From assembly GCA_013365365.1 (NCBI GenBank), contig JABVXU010000404.1, positions 1 through 49,110 of the forward strand: a DNA stretch of 49,110 nt, written 5' to 3'. How positions within the stretch are numbered: position 1 is the first letter of the stretch; every line of letters starts with the position of its first letter. Position numbers and translations under genes: made by a program. Under the pieces are notes generated by a model. The model searched no databases. It was not told the origin of the DNA and saw nothing but the letters and a program-made list of their open reading frames with translations. Shown piece by piece: positions 1-11,727 of the stretch. The stretch comes from Cruorifilaria tuberocauda (taxonomy: Eukaryota > Nematoda > Chromadorea > Rhabditida > Onchocercidae).

Positions 1-199
1 CATAGAAATTAATTTAAAAATATTTGAGATTAGAGATTAAGATCAAAAGATTTTACGACATTTCGGGTTTTCCGACATTAATCAAAAAATAATAATTATG
101 TATTTTTTTTACAAAAGTTGACATTTTGTAGTTTTGTTATAAGCTAAAGTTTAAAATTTAAAGAGTTAAGCCATCATCAGTCAATATTTGCCTATTCTT

Positions 200-214
200 G
201 TAACCCATAGCAAC
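200..214 (+). promoter_or_regulatory. X-box-like RFX/DAF-19 binding site
   Basis: The bases GTAACC-CAT-AGCAAC form two half-sites that fit the general RFX consensus GTNRCC(0-3N)RGYAAC exactly. The site lies about 400 bases upstream of the IFT52 start codon. In nematodes the RFX factor DAF-19 switches on intraflagellar transport genes, osm-6 among them, through such X-boxes, so position and neighbour agree. The usual worm X-box has a two-base spacer and lies closer to the ATG; here the spacer is three bases. Function is inferred. Confidence 0.55.
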
Positions 215-237
215 CTTTTAGGAAATTTCATAACACA

Positions 238-310
238 AACCACGCATGCACGCACGCATGGACGTACAAACATGTACACACGTGCGTAAAGACATATGGG
301 CACACATATG
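238..310. repeat. Degenerate CA/TG-type alternating repeat
   Basis: The stretch is built from imperfect cacgcatg, acgtac, acacgtgcgt and acatatg units, nearly all alternating purine and pyrimidine. It looks like a decayed (CA)n-type microsatellite. No coding function is seen. Confidence 0.6.
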
Positions 311-614
311 TTTACATCTGTTTTAATTTCAAATTATTCTCTTCAGAATATCTTATAATGATCCTTTAGTGTCATTGTCACATTGAAATCTCTGAGAAGT
401 CTCATTTCATCGATTAATTTTATTTAGAAGATACGAAAACCCCCGCGAAATCCCATGATGTTTATTTATTGCTTAGAATTAAAAAGAATAGCAAGGTTTG
501 ATAATTCCCTGATAATCAATGATTATATTTCATCCGCATTATTTCTACAGTCTTTAGAAGCAATGCTTATTTATGAAACTAAAGATAGGAGTGATAATTA
601 AATTTGGTATCAAA

Positions 615-3600
615 ATGCTAACATCAACCTTCGATTCAAATCTTCCATTCAGTATTTCAGCAAGGAAACATAAAATTAATGAAGTAAGTAAATTTTGTAT
701 AAATGAAATTTGAATTTGCAACATAAATTGATATAAATGTTTTTTTTTTTACATCGAATTCCTGAATTTCATCATTCCACAAGTACTTAATAGCAATTAT
801 TTTAATATAATATTTCAGGAATATTCCTCTACCAATACACGAATAATATTTGATCAATCTAAAAAAGAGCCATATCACTTTCATTCCGGTTTTCGACAAA
901 TTCATAAGAGATTACGCAACGATTGGCGTTTAGAAATGTTAGTATTACCTGTAATTAAGTAAGATGATAGCAATAATTTATAAGATTTAAAGTAATTAAG
1001 GTGTTATGAATGACTATTGTAATTCAATAATGAGCGATACAACAAGAGTGATACATTCAATCGATGAATATCTGTGAATAAATTTCTCGTAATTCTAAAT
1101 TAAACTTGTTGGAAAATTTCTAGTAATACGGACGAAATTAATGCAAATATCTTCACTGAATGCTGCTTATTTGTTATACCATACCCAAAAGCGAAATTTT
1201 CACAAAATGAGGTAAGCTTCATATTTTAAGAAAAGAATTTAATTTTTTCAACTCATCTTGTATAACTTATGCAAAAATAAACATATCTGTACAATCAGAG
1301 TATCGTTATACTGTAAAATCTGCTGCAGAAATCCTTTCCAGTATCAATTAACTCGTTTAGCTTTCTATTCGAATAGCATAATTCAGTGTTTCGCTTGTAT
1401 ATCACTGTGATATCTATGTACAAACCATTTTATTTCTTGCATGTGATGATCTCATTATGCATAGCTGATTCTTTATTCATAATCCATAACTACACGATGG
1501 TCATAATTTATGAATAGTAATTGTCATATTTTAAATTGATCGTCTTTAAATAGAAACTTCAGAATTTTCAATTTAGTTAATTTATTTTATTGATTTGTAC
1601 ATAATATATATGAATATTATTGTTATTATTATTATATTATGAATACAGAAATTGTTTAATTAAACCATGATTAACAGTAATTAATGATAATCTCACTTTA
1701 GATTGATCATCTGAAACATTTCATCGATGATGGCAGCAGTGTATTAATATTAATGAGTGAGGGAGGTGAACAAGCTGCTGATACAAACATTAATGTTTTA
1801 CTTGAACAATACGATGTTGCTTGTAATAATGGTAACATTGAACGTTAACAACATTATTTCAAATTCAATCGTAATTAGGCTTGCCACCAAAATATCATTA
1901 ACTAGCAATTAATTACTATGAGTGAAAATCGAAATCATGAAAATTTATTGTTGTTGATTTAAATTACTTTTTAATACTTTTATAGCAATGTTTCAAGCAA
2001 AAATCCTTTTTTATTAGCTTAAAAAAATTCTTTTTGCATAAAATTAAAAATAAGTCGTGAAAGAATGGATTTTAGATTCCGTAATTCGCACAACATTTTA
2101 CAAATATTTGGATCCAAAGGAGGCACTGGTTGCTAATGGTATCCTAAATCGTGCGCTTACATCAACAGCTGGCAAATTAATACATTCAAGTGATGAAGAA
2201 ATTAATGCACTGTAAAATTTTTTAGAAATATAAATTCTAATTATTATTTTCAAATAAAAAGTACATTCTAATAATGTTCAATAATTCGATGGAAGACTGA
2301 AATAATTTCCTTTTCTTAAATTTCTTTATAGAACTGTATGATTTGAGGTAAAACAAATTATCTCAGTTATTAGTAATTTGCAGTCTAATAGTTTGGCAAT
2401 CAATTTCAGTTTGTTTAATTTCCTTTTTTGTTATTGAAGTAATTTTATTTTTTTAGTAATTTCGATTACTTTTTAGTAGCTTACAATTTGTTTATCCGTA
2501 TGGAGCAACACTGAATGTTGGCCGTAAATCAACAGCAGTACTATCCACAGGTACCGTTTGCTATCCAAACAATCGACCCATTTGTGCATTCCATCAAACG
2601 GTAAGAAACTATTTATAAGCTTTTTATATATTGTAAGCTCTTAATATCGAAATGAAATTTCCAAAAAAAAGACGTATATACAGGAAAAATAATTAATTTT
2701 AGGAAAAAGGTGGAAAATTGATAGTTATTGGTTCAGTTCATATTTTCACCGATCAATATTTTGAAAAAGAAGATAACAGTAAAATATGGGTAAATGGATT
2801 GATTATAAAGAGAGACATTATTAGAAACACTTTTTCATAATTTATTTGCAAACATATGAATTTAATGTGTGTAAATCCTTAAATTAAATTAAGTCTCAAA
2901 TGCGCTTTTTACTGGTAAAAATGGAATTCTGAAATTAATTTGGAAACTTTTTATCATTCATATTTCTATGTGCTGGCATGGCTATACAATTTAATTAACT
3001 CTTAAGGATGTTATCATGAAATATGTAGCGGAAGGTTTTGAATTAAATGCTGTTGACGGTAAGGAACCGGATTTGATGGATGCGCATTCGATACCGGACC
3101 ATATTTATCTATCAGAAAAAATTAAAGTATGTCTACAAGAAGGTGAATATGAAATGAATCAAAGCAGTGATTTCCTGAAATACTTTGATATCAGCCTTTG
3201 TACTATGGATCTTTCCATTTGGCCTAAAACTATCAGGTAACATTAATAGAAATGTTACACAGTCGAAAAGAAAAAATTAATCTAGTCATTTGATCGATAA
3301 ATGGAGCACTTTGAAAACACTTTATAACTTTAATTATCAAAGAAATAATTAATAATTAAGCATAATGTGCCAAAATATTGCTGTAGCCTGCTGTAGTTTA
3401 CTTCTTTAAAAGTAAATTCTAAAAAAAATCAAATTTTATTGGTTATCCTGAAATCGTAACGATCTCAAATAATTCTTTGACAATCTAATAGTTACTGTTA
3501 ATCATAAACTATATGTTATACAAATACAAATATTTTTTGTTTCAGAGCATTTGAACAGCTTGGTTTAAAGCATGAACCACTTTCTCTTATTGTACCGCAG

Positions 3601-4590
3601 TTTGAAGTACCACAACCTCCACTTATACCAGCTGTATGTTTACCGTTCATACCAGTCATTCACTATAATGGTTATGTAAGTTATGTCTAGATGAATTATT
3701 ATCAAATTATAGGTATTTCCGCCGAACTTTCGGGAGCCATCGCCACCTCGATTGGAATTATTTGATTTGGATGATATGTTCTCATCAGCAGATGTTCGAC
3801 TAGCTCAGCTTACTAATAAATGTAGCTTACTAATAGCTTTTTTTATTTTGACAACATTTAAAAGCGAACATCCAAAGTGGGCATCAATCATTACATCAAT
3901 GTATCTCTTAACCATAGTGTAATCGACTAATGATACCAATGAATAATAATAATTTCGACGGTAACAGTAGCAACAATTATATCAAACGATTACAGGATTT
4001 TTGTGATCGTTGTAGAGTTTGATACTAAAATTGTAGCGAAATAAAGTGATTTATAGAATTAAGTGTTAAGGAAATGAGAATTATTAAAGTTTGATTTCTC
4101 GACTTCATCATTAATAGACGTAATTGAATAAAATCAGATATTTGATATTTAGAAATCAAAATATCGTAAAACAAACTTTGGCTTAATGAAAAAATTAAGG
4201 CGAAGAAAATGATTTGGAATACTTCTTGAAGGAGGCTGGCGAAATTTATGATATCACAAAATGTTTGCCAGAAAATGATAGAGGACCGAGAAAAGTGCTT
4301 GAATTTGTGCTTTATCAACTGGTCGAATTTAAAAAGTTCAATCAGGTTTTATTAAATCGATTTATCCAACCACTATCATTTGCTCTTGTTTCTTACACGT
4401 AAGTCTATGAAATGATCTTTATCTTTCAAACATCTTGATTGTCAAGAAGTGATTCGCGATTTTATTTTAGGAAAAAGATAATATTGATGTTGAAAACCTG
4501 AAAAGAATCTCCGATAACTTGAATGAGCATACTGAAGGAGAGGATGGGCAATATTTTTCGGATATTGACGAATATGATGACATGAACTAA
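615..4590 (+). CDS. osm-6: Intraflagellar transport protein 52 (IFT52/OSM-6)
   Basis: IFT52 is a core subunit of the IFT-B train that carries cargo along cilia; in worms it is needed for sensory cilia. Twelve exons join in phase: 615-683, 819-937, 1124-1211, 1702-1831, 2076-2211, 2480-2600, 2703-2789, 3007-3236, 3546-3633, 3713-3821, 4200-4345, 4471-4590, giving about 480 aa (human about 437). Family blocks seen in order are VLILMSEGGEQAADTNINVL, YLDPKEALVANGILNR, FVYPYGATLNV, LKHEPLSLIVPQFE, FPPNFREPSPPRLELFDLDD and the C-terminal VLEFVLYQLVEFKKFNQ. The ATG at 615 is the only in-frame start found before the conserved region. It adds about 30 residues relative to human, and a possible TTTCAG acceptor at 655-660 leaves the first exon least certain. 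An acidic 39-codon tail ends in TAA, with AATAAA at 4667. Exon 6 has a TAGTAG tandem acceptor. Confidence 0.93.
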
Positions 4591-4666
4591 CCTTTCTGCA
4601 ATTTTGTTTTTCTTCGGCTGATGTTAAATCACAAATCTCGTCGCCAACGTTAGGAAATATCTTCGA

Positions 4667-4672
4667 AATAAA
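4667..4672 (+). terminator. Probable poly(A) signal of IFT52
   Basis: A perfect AATAAA hexamer lies about 77 bases after the IFT52 stop codon on the same strand. A second copy occurs near 5003. Confidence 0.5.
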
Positions 4673-5693
4673 CAAGTCGGAAACCGACCTCAAGTACAGC
4701 CCGTTTCAAGAATGTATACATTATTTCAATTAATGAACAATTTGTTCACATATGTGTATGATGCACAAGATTCAGTTTAGTCAGTAAAAGCTTACAGAAT
4801 GAAAACAGGACATTTGATAGTAAAACCGAACCTCATTCAGTTATTAGGTGAAGCGGATATTAGTGTGCTTATTTTTCCGCGGCTTTTATAAAGGAAAGCT
4901 TTTTCTTTCATTTGTTAAAATATTTCCCACATTACTTATACACACAGATAGCTTATTGATATAATGTACAATATAATTCTGAAAAAGCTGAATACTAAGC
5001 AATAAAGCTTATTAAAATTCTTTCAAAAAATCTAAAGGAGCAGCTTTATTTTCATTTTTACAAATTCAATAAAAACAAAAAATAAAATTCGCGAATTACA
5101 ATGAATATATGTTTTAAAGCAAAATTAGCAGTGAGCTGTTATCAGAGGATAGTATCCGAGAAGTGGATATCTAAAGTTGAAGCATGCGCTACAATATAAT
5201 TCAAAACGAATGTCAAAATTTCTCCATGCAAATTTGTTATCAAAATTTCTAAATTTTTTTACGTTTTGAAGTAAAAAAAATTTCATATGAAAAACCTTTA
5301 TTCTATTCAATTAAATATTAGCAGATGTTTTAAAGCACTCAGAAATTAAAATTCACATGTTGAAGCCTTGACAAAGAGGGAATAAGAAGACACTGAACAT
5401 CGAAAAATCTCGCTAATAATCAGGAAAACGAAATGCAATATATCTTTTACCTATTGCTGACGAAAGAAATAAAATGATTCTGAAACGTATTAATATATAA
5501 AGAGACACAATATGGCTGAGAAGGGAAAAGCTGGAGAAAAATTAAAAGGAATTGAGCTCATTGGACAGCAAGCGTTAAAGAACATGCAAAAAGAATCTAT
5601 CGACAGTAGAAAAGTCGAGAGATATTGAGTTCAAGTTTTTCAGCTGAATCTTAAACTTTCAACACTTATATATTTATATATACAAATTTTTGC
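4673..5693. other. Tail-to-tail intergenic region, nothing recognised
   Basis: This lies between the 3' ends of the convergent IFT52 (+) and BTBD9 (-) genes. It is AT-rich, its short ORFs have no recognisable motif, and it probably holds only the two 3' UTRs. Confidence 0.5.
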
Positions 5694-8600
5694 CTAATCA
5701 GTTGATGAAGCCACAGAAATACATGCGGATAATGCATTTCGTACCGAATCCACTTCCTCATTTTCTTCATGCGCTGATGCAGTGATCATAGAACCAAATG
5801 TTCCCAATGGCGTGAGAGCAGACCGCTGAGCGGGACATTCAAAATGCACACAGTGAAACACTTCATTCACTAAAAAACACAACAAATCAATGATAATTAA
5901 AGATATTAAAGGATATAATTTCTTTAGAAGCTTGTACCCGCATTAAATTTGGACACCATCGTCTTTTCCTCTAATCCTAATCTTTCCGATGTGAGCTACT
6001 TAGCTACTTGCTTTTTGTCTTCAGTAATCGATGATGCGTTGCCTTTTGTTACAATAAAGATACAGAAAATTTCAATGTGAATGAAAAAAGGATGCTTTAC
6101 ACTGGAATATAATTGTTTCCAGAGCAGCCATCATATTTGTGAAGAAATATTTTTACCTGAATTGTGGGTTCCAACAAGGCGAATGAACACAACTGGAAGT
6201 CGATCGAACCTCAAGATTTGCCATGCTCTATAAATAAAGCTGCGATATATGATTAAGTATATGATATATGGAACTTGATTGTATCAAATACATCTATACT
6301 TCATTATAATTAAGCATATTAAAGCATATAGATTTCTGAACTTAAATAACTACACAAGAATGAAAATTCATTACAATTCGTCATTCTTCTAGTCCTTCTC
6401 AATTCTTGTACATATAACATGTGAAGTTAACTTCGGTCAAAATGTCAGAAAATATAATAAAATTACTAATTTTTCAGAAAAAAGTAATTTTAAGGAAGAA
6501 ATGATAACTTTTTAAAACGTTTACAATGTGCAAATAATTGGAAATTACCGGCAATGTTCTTGAGTTTTATCAGCTATGCGTGTCCAAGATATGTTATCGC
6601 ATGATATTTCAACATAATAAGAGTAATGACGATCATCACAATCCCATAGAAGTAAGCTAAAATGTTGCACATAATGCAGTTCTTTAGGCATCGTAAAGTG
6701 AATGGACACCAAATATTCATGCAGTGGTTTGCATATATGCTTTAAGCAACATAAGGCAGTAATTTAATGAGGGAATGAATGATTTAAATTTCAAACAGAT
6801 GCGATGAAATGGTCTGAAAACAGCTACTGCTACTTTAAGAGATAAACATGCAACCAAGGGTTATAAGCACGATAAAATAACTCATGGCCAACATGACGCA
6901 TTAAATAGCTAGTTACACATATTAGTATGCCAGTGGATATCCAAAAAAAGCCATAAACGTACCGCATAGAATCGATAAGGTAAGGCTGTGGTAATTGCAC
7001 AACGATTGCACCAGACCCTAACTGATGACAAGTGTAACCATTGTCCCAATCGTAATTACTCGTTTCACCATTTATCAAAGCATTTCTGCTACGTGAAACC
7101 CCTTCAATCACAATAGCGTTGTTTGCTATCGTTGCAACATTAGCACTTGGAACTGTAAAGACTGATAATGAATTCACTCAACAAAATTATTTACAAAAAT
7201 GAATCAAAAGACATGAGAAATATTACTGTTTTCAAGCACTTGAAATGAGGTCAGATTGATTAATAAAAGTAACGGACTTAATCATACAAATTTAAAACTT
7301 CCATTCTTTGACTCAATATTTCCAAAAACAATAAACAAATACAAAATATCCATTCATATCCGTTCTATTTTAATCGAAGTTTTTTTTTTAAATCTCATTT
7401 AGAATCAAAGTCCAATAGACCAATCTAGGAAAAAATAAATACGGACGGGGTTACCATAAGTTATTTCTGAAATAAAAAAGAATGACCAAGTAAGGTGGTA
7501 GCTGGATCGATATCGAAAGGTTCCGATGTATACATTGCTTCGATGCTTACCAAATGGAACGAATTATTTACCGTATTGTAAGTTCCAACGATACGAATAA
7601 AACTACAAGAATAGAGAATTCTATAATACATCATCTTATTAATCTTAAAATATGAAATGAATAAGGAAACGTGTAATGGAGCATTCTGTCAAATCATAGA
7701 TTTGAATTATAACGATAATATTTGTTAGTTATGTATATAAGTAACAAATATTATCATCTTTCAATTCATTATCTTTTTTCGTTTTATCATTTCATAAATT
7801 GGCTAGAATTGAATAAAATTTCATGTATATATAAATGAAAATAATGTACTTCACAACTCTCGGAGTGAAATAGAGCATCTGTCTTGAGCGACAAAGATAT
7901 TGTGAATGATCTATGATGCGTACCCAAACCTCCTGATCCATACTTATCTGAAAACAATAAGTGCATATTCACACCAAACTTATCTCTAAATTCTAATTCC
8001 GAAACGGTTTTTTCAAATACATGAAGCAACAAAAAATCAAAACATTATGCTAACGGGAAATGAATTAGTTTCGAAAGTTTACTTCAACATAATAATTATA
8101 TGATCTCTGGTCACGATCCCATAAAAGCAGTCGAATATGATTGATGATAAACGGACGCCCAAGCTGAAATATCACTTCAAAAGCGAAAAAAACTCCAGTC
8201 ATAGTAAATGAACTAATCGACAGCACAAAATTCTTTCGACGCTTTTGTCGAATAAAAAGTATGAGGAACAAGAAAATGAAATTCTGATCAAACCTGAACA
8301 ATGATACCAGGATTTTTATCACCGATAGCATGAGTCGTGAAACCACGCTCCATATCATAACGATTCGTTTCTCCGGATAGAAGAGTGGTGGAACCTTCGC
8401 CAGTTAATACTGCGGCATTGAAGGAGGAACTTACTACATTCACATTCGGTACTGTAAAATTAAACATGAAATGATAGCTATTTGCTAATAAAAAGACTTA
8501 TAACATTAAATTCAACGATTTTCAAACGATAACTTATAAGATCAAAATAAACTATCATTTCTCGAACAAATATGTAGAAACATAATTTTACATCCACAGA

Positions 8601-10647
8601 CATTATTGAACCAAAAAAGAGAGAATGCACATGAGAAAAAACTGGTACTTACGCAGAAATCCTCTATAAGTAAGTTCACCGCTTTTCTTCTCACTGCGTT
8701 CCTTAATGGCGTCCAAAATCGCATCACTTGCAACTAAACCGGAAGGTCGTATAACATTAAGTAAGTCGTCCAACTTTATCAGCGAAAGTCGTAGTCGTGC
8801 AACAATCATTTGCGCATCTTCCTGCTTAAGACATATTACAGTAAATATATCATTTCTTCATCAATCCATAAAAATAAGCACAAACCTGATCAGGATGTTG
8901 CCGGATCCATTCACGTACAGCACGAAATATATCGATTTCGGGAGCACATAAAGAATCGCGTTGTACCATTTGTTCAACCGCGCTTGCAGGGAGTTGCAAG
9001 AAAGCCTAAAATCTGCGACTATATAGTTTATGATTCAATACAAAAAATCACAAAAAATAATGAGAATGGCTAGAAAAATCAAAATAATGAATCCATAAGT
9101 CTGAGCAATGACAGCGGTTTTTAGAGCCAATAGTTCTTACCTGAGTTGAAATAACTTCAGGAGCATGTTTGTCGGCAAAGTTTAGACACACATCACAAAG
9201 TGAACGCAAAGAGTACAAATGTGCTACACTGTATATTGTACAAACGTTCCTAATATTCAACATCGCCTGGAAAATTGACATGAAATAAGATTCATCTGCA
9301 ACGGTGTTTCAATTTCCATTTTAAATACGCATTTCATGATTTCAGAAGTTTGAACTACAAAGGTTGGATTGTAATATTTCGCAAGATTGCACTAATTTCT
9401 AAGAGCAAAAATATAAAATATATATAATATATACATAATATATAAAATATATACAGACATAAAATTTGCGCATTTCAGAAAAGGAAAGGCATGAAAGAAT
9501 ATTTTAAGAAATGATTAATTTCCAAAAGCAAAAAAAAATTTTAAATGTATAACCTCTTATATGTACAATTGGAAGAGTTACCTTCATATACTCTGAAATA
9601 CTGATTTCTAAGTCTGTAAAACCGTATTTGTGTGCCAAACCAAGAACCTCCAAAACCAAATCTTCCTTCATTGAACTTAACGATAGCTTACCTGTGTAGA
9701 TGTATCTGAAATGCGATCGTCAAAGTCAAAATCTGTCGTAATTTGTAATACAAGAGAAAAGAGGGAAATGGAAGTTTGGAAGGGAACAAAAGAAGAGGAT
9801 GACCGCGAATAGACCTTTTAACAAATATACAAAGAAAATTCAAAGGGATAGAAAAAGTTGAAATAGTTCACTTCATAAGCATTTTGAAGCCATTCAAAGA
9901 AGTATCCATCAATTCGATTTCTGAATCTCTCGTTTCACGCATTCCATTATAAAGCAAGGCTCTAAAATCACATTTTAACCTTTAGTTCTTAATAGACCAT
10001 AGAGCTTGAAAAAAACGCATAGTGTGTCCCCTCAATAAAAATTCCTTATTTTAAAAATTATGTTACCATATACCTAAAATACTGGCTTCGAGAAGCTAGG
10101 ATGACCCTGTGGGCTGGAACCAAGCGGCCTTCAACCTGGAAAAAATCATTTTAAAGATGATCCTAAAAATGTTTTCTTGGTATTTTCCAACTTTAAGTTA
10201 AACAATTTCTGAATGCTTTATAATAATTACCAGTTGAAATCATTACATCATAAAATTGTCAGCAATTTATTGTATTCTTTTTCACTATTACAGAACGTAT
10301 AAAAGTCATTCTTACACTTGGAATTTTCAAAAGAAAATGAATAGTACCTTCAAAGTGATATCACTACATTCACCAGTTATGTACAAATTTCCTATGTGTT
10401 CAGCAAGATAATTTATATGTTGCACTTCACCAGTAGCACCTGAAATAACCGTAGATAATGACAAAATTAATTTCCGCTTGAGTTATGCATTTATGAATGG
10501 CATGATTCCTTCAAACAATTTCTTATCCTAATTTATCATTCCACTGACTGTGTATAACTTACCGCAGCAATTTAGATTGATCGATGACGCGGAACTCTGA
10601 AAAGGAAAGAAACCGTCGCTGTGAAGTTGTGGATGGTTGTCGCTCAT
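5694..10647 (-). CDS. BTBD9: BTB/POZ-BACK-discoidin protein, BTBD9 orthologue
   Basis: BTBD9 is a probable cullin-3 adaptor linked in animals to sleep, dopamine and iron regulation. Sixteen exons join in phase, 5' to 3': 10647-10563, 10439-10348, 10135-10074, 9961-9872, 9705-9582, 9266-9141, 9005-8886, 8821-8653, 8451-8294, 8163-8083, 7947-7850, 7602-7487, 7152-6963, 6656-6549, 6227-6157, 5869-5694, about 621 aa (human about 612). BTB spans residues about 45-145 (VPAHRVILASRSQYF), BACK about 150-275 (RPSGLVASDAILDAIKERSE), and two F5/8-type-C-like domains follow. The first has IINHIRLLLWDRDQRSYNYY; the second has NYDWDNGYTCHQLGSGAIVV and VNEVFHCVHFECP. The ATG at 10647 gives MSDNHP, like human MSNSHP, and a TTTAG acceptor lies shortly upstream. 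Exon 12 ends with an unusual GTCATT donor, forced because reading on meets a stop. The C-terminal tail differs from vertebrates. Confidence 0.95.
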
Positions 10648-11727
10648 TTTTTCCGTTTTCTTTCCTAAATCAATTACTCATGAATGAAATCGAACTGAAA
10701 ACGAACACACACTCCTCTTACTAATATTGTGAATGATTTCAAATGGATCAGGCGAATTGCAATATCCGTCATTTATACAGCAACCACCATGCGATTGATG
10801 ACGCAAATGATGCATCAACACCAGTAAAATTAGTATATGATGGCATGGCTACGTACAAGTCATAGATCATAATTTGGTATCACCGGATCGTTATGATTAT
10901 TAACATACTAAGCGACGTAAATCGCATACATGAGAACAAAATTCGATAATCCCAACGACGTAATGAACAAAGATATATTAGGCGACTAAAACATGCACGT
11001 TTAAGCACGTAAATTCTCCGTAAAATATTAGAGAAATTAAGAACGTAGCCGAAATGAGTCGCTAACGGTATCGATACGCAAACAAGTATTCCAGTCCGCG
11101 AACTAGCAGAGTCCGTGTTATTGTGTGGAAGTGTTTGCAGAAAAAAGGTTGAAGATTTTAAAGTAAGCAATAACTCAAGGAACATTTAATGGTTGAATAA
11201 ATACTGTAAAAACGAGAAATCTCGGGAAGCAAGAGCAAACATATTAAGATTCATTCACACATATTCTTCAGCTGTTCTATCCTATTGCTCGTTTCTTCTG
11301 TGCACCTGAATTTATATAGTTGAAAATGCAAAATCATTGCTCAAATTGAGAAATAATTTTTGGAATTTCATTAACAGTCTATTGATGATTGTAAGACATT
11401 TCCTAGATGAATGCGGAATGATTTAAAGTATATGAATGTTTTAGTATTACATTTACTGATAGTTACGGTGTACATATAGTCAATTCGATTGATCTTAGAG
11501 TAATATACTAAGCATAGTTTGGAGAAATAAATATTGGTGGCAAAGATTTGCTACTAACTGTTTTCATTAACGATTATTTATTGTGTTGATTTATCCAGGA
11601 AACTAAAGCTTTTTTCTGCTTCGAATTTCGAGATCCCTTAACATTGTCTAATACTCATTCCATTTTACATTGCAGTAAAATACGCTTACTATCTGATTTC
11701 ACAAGCTTAATTACAAGCGGTTGATAA
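10648..11727. other. Intergenic region between BTBD9 and the pseudokinase gene
   Basis: About 1.1 kb separates the pseudokinase stop from the BTBD9 start, both on the minus strand. A 101-codon open stretch (11185-10880, minus) has no recognisable motif and may be 5' UTR or chance. Nothing else is supported. Confidence 0.45.

Larger units (their letters stand above)
1..614. other. 5' flank of the IFT52 gene, no gene seen
   Basis: No coding exon is supported here. The stretch holds an alternating purine-pyrimidine CA/TG-rich tract at about 238-310, an X-box-like motif at 200-214 and otherwise AT-rich DNA. It is most simply the promoter region of the plus-strand IFT52 gene that starts at 615. 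Confidence 0.6.

Noticed and set aside
8706..9073. Plus-strand ORFs over BTBD9
   Set aside because: Antisense shadows of BTBD9 exons 7 and 8, whose minus-strand frame matches the family.
10880..11185. 101-codon minus-strand ORF between the pseudokinase and BTBD9
   Set aside because: It has an ATG but no family motif and no fitting splice context, and its hydrophobic, Arg-rich composition is consistent with chance or 5' UTR.
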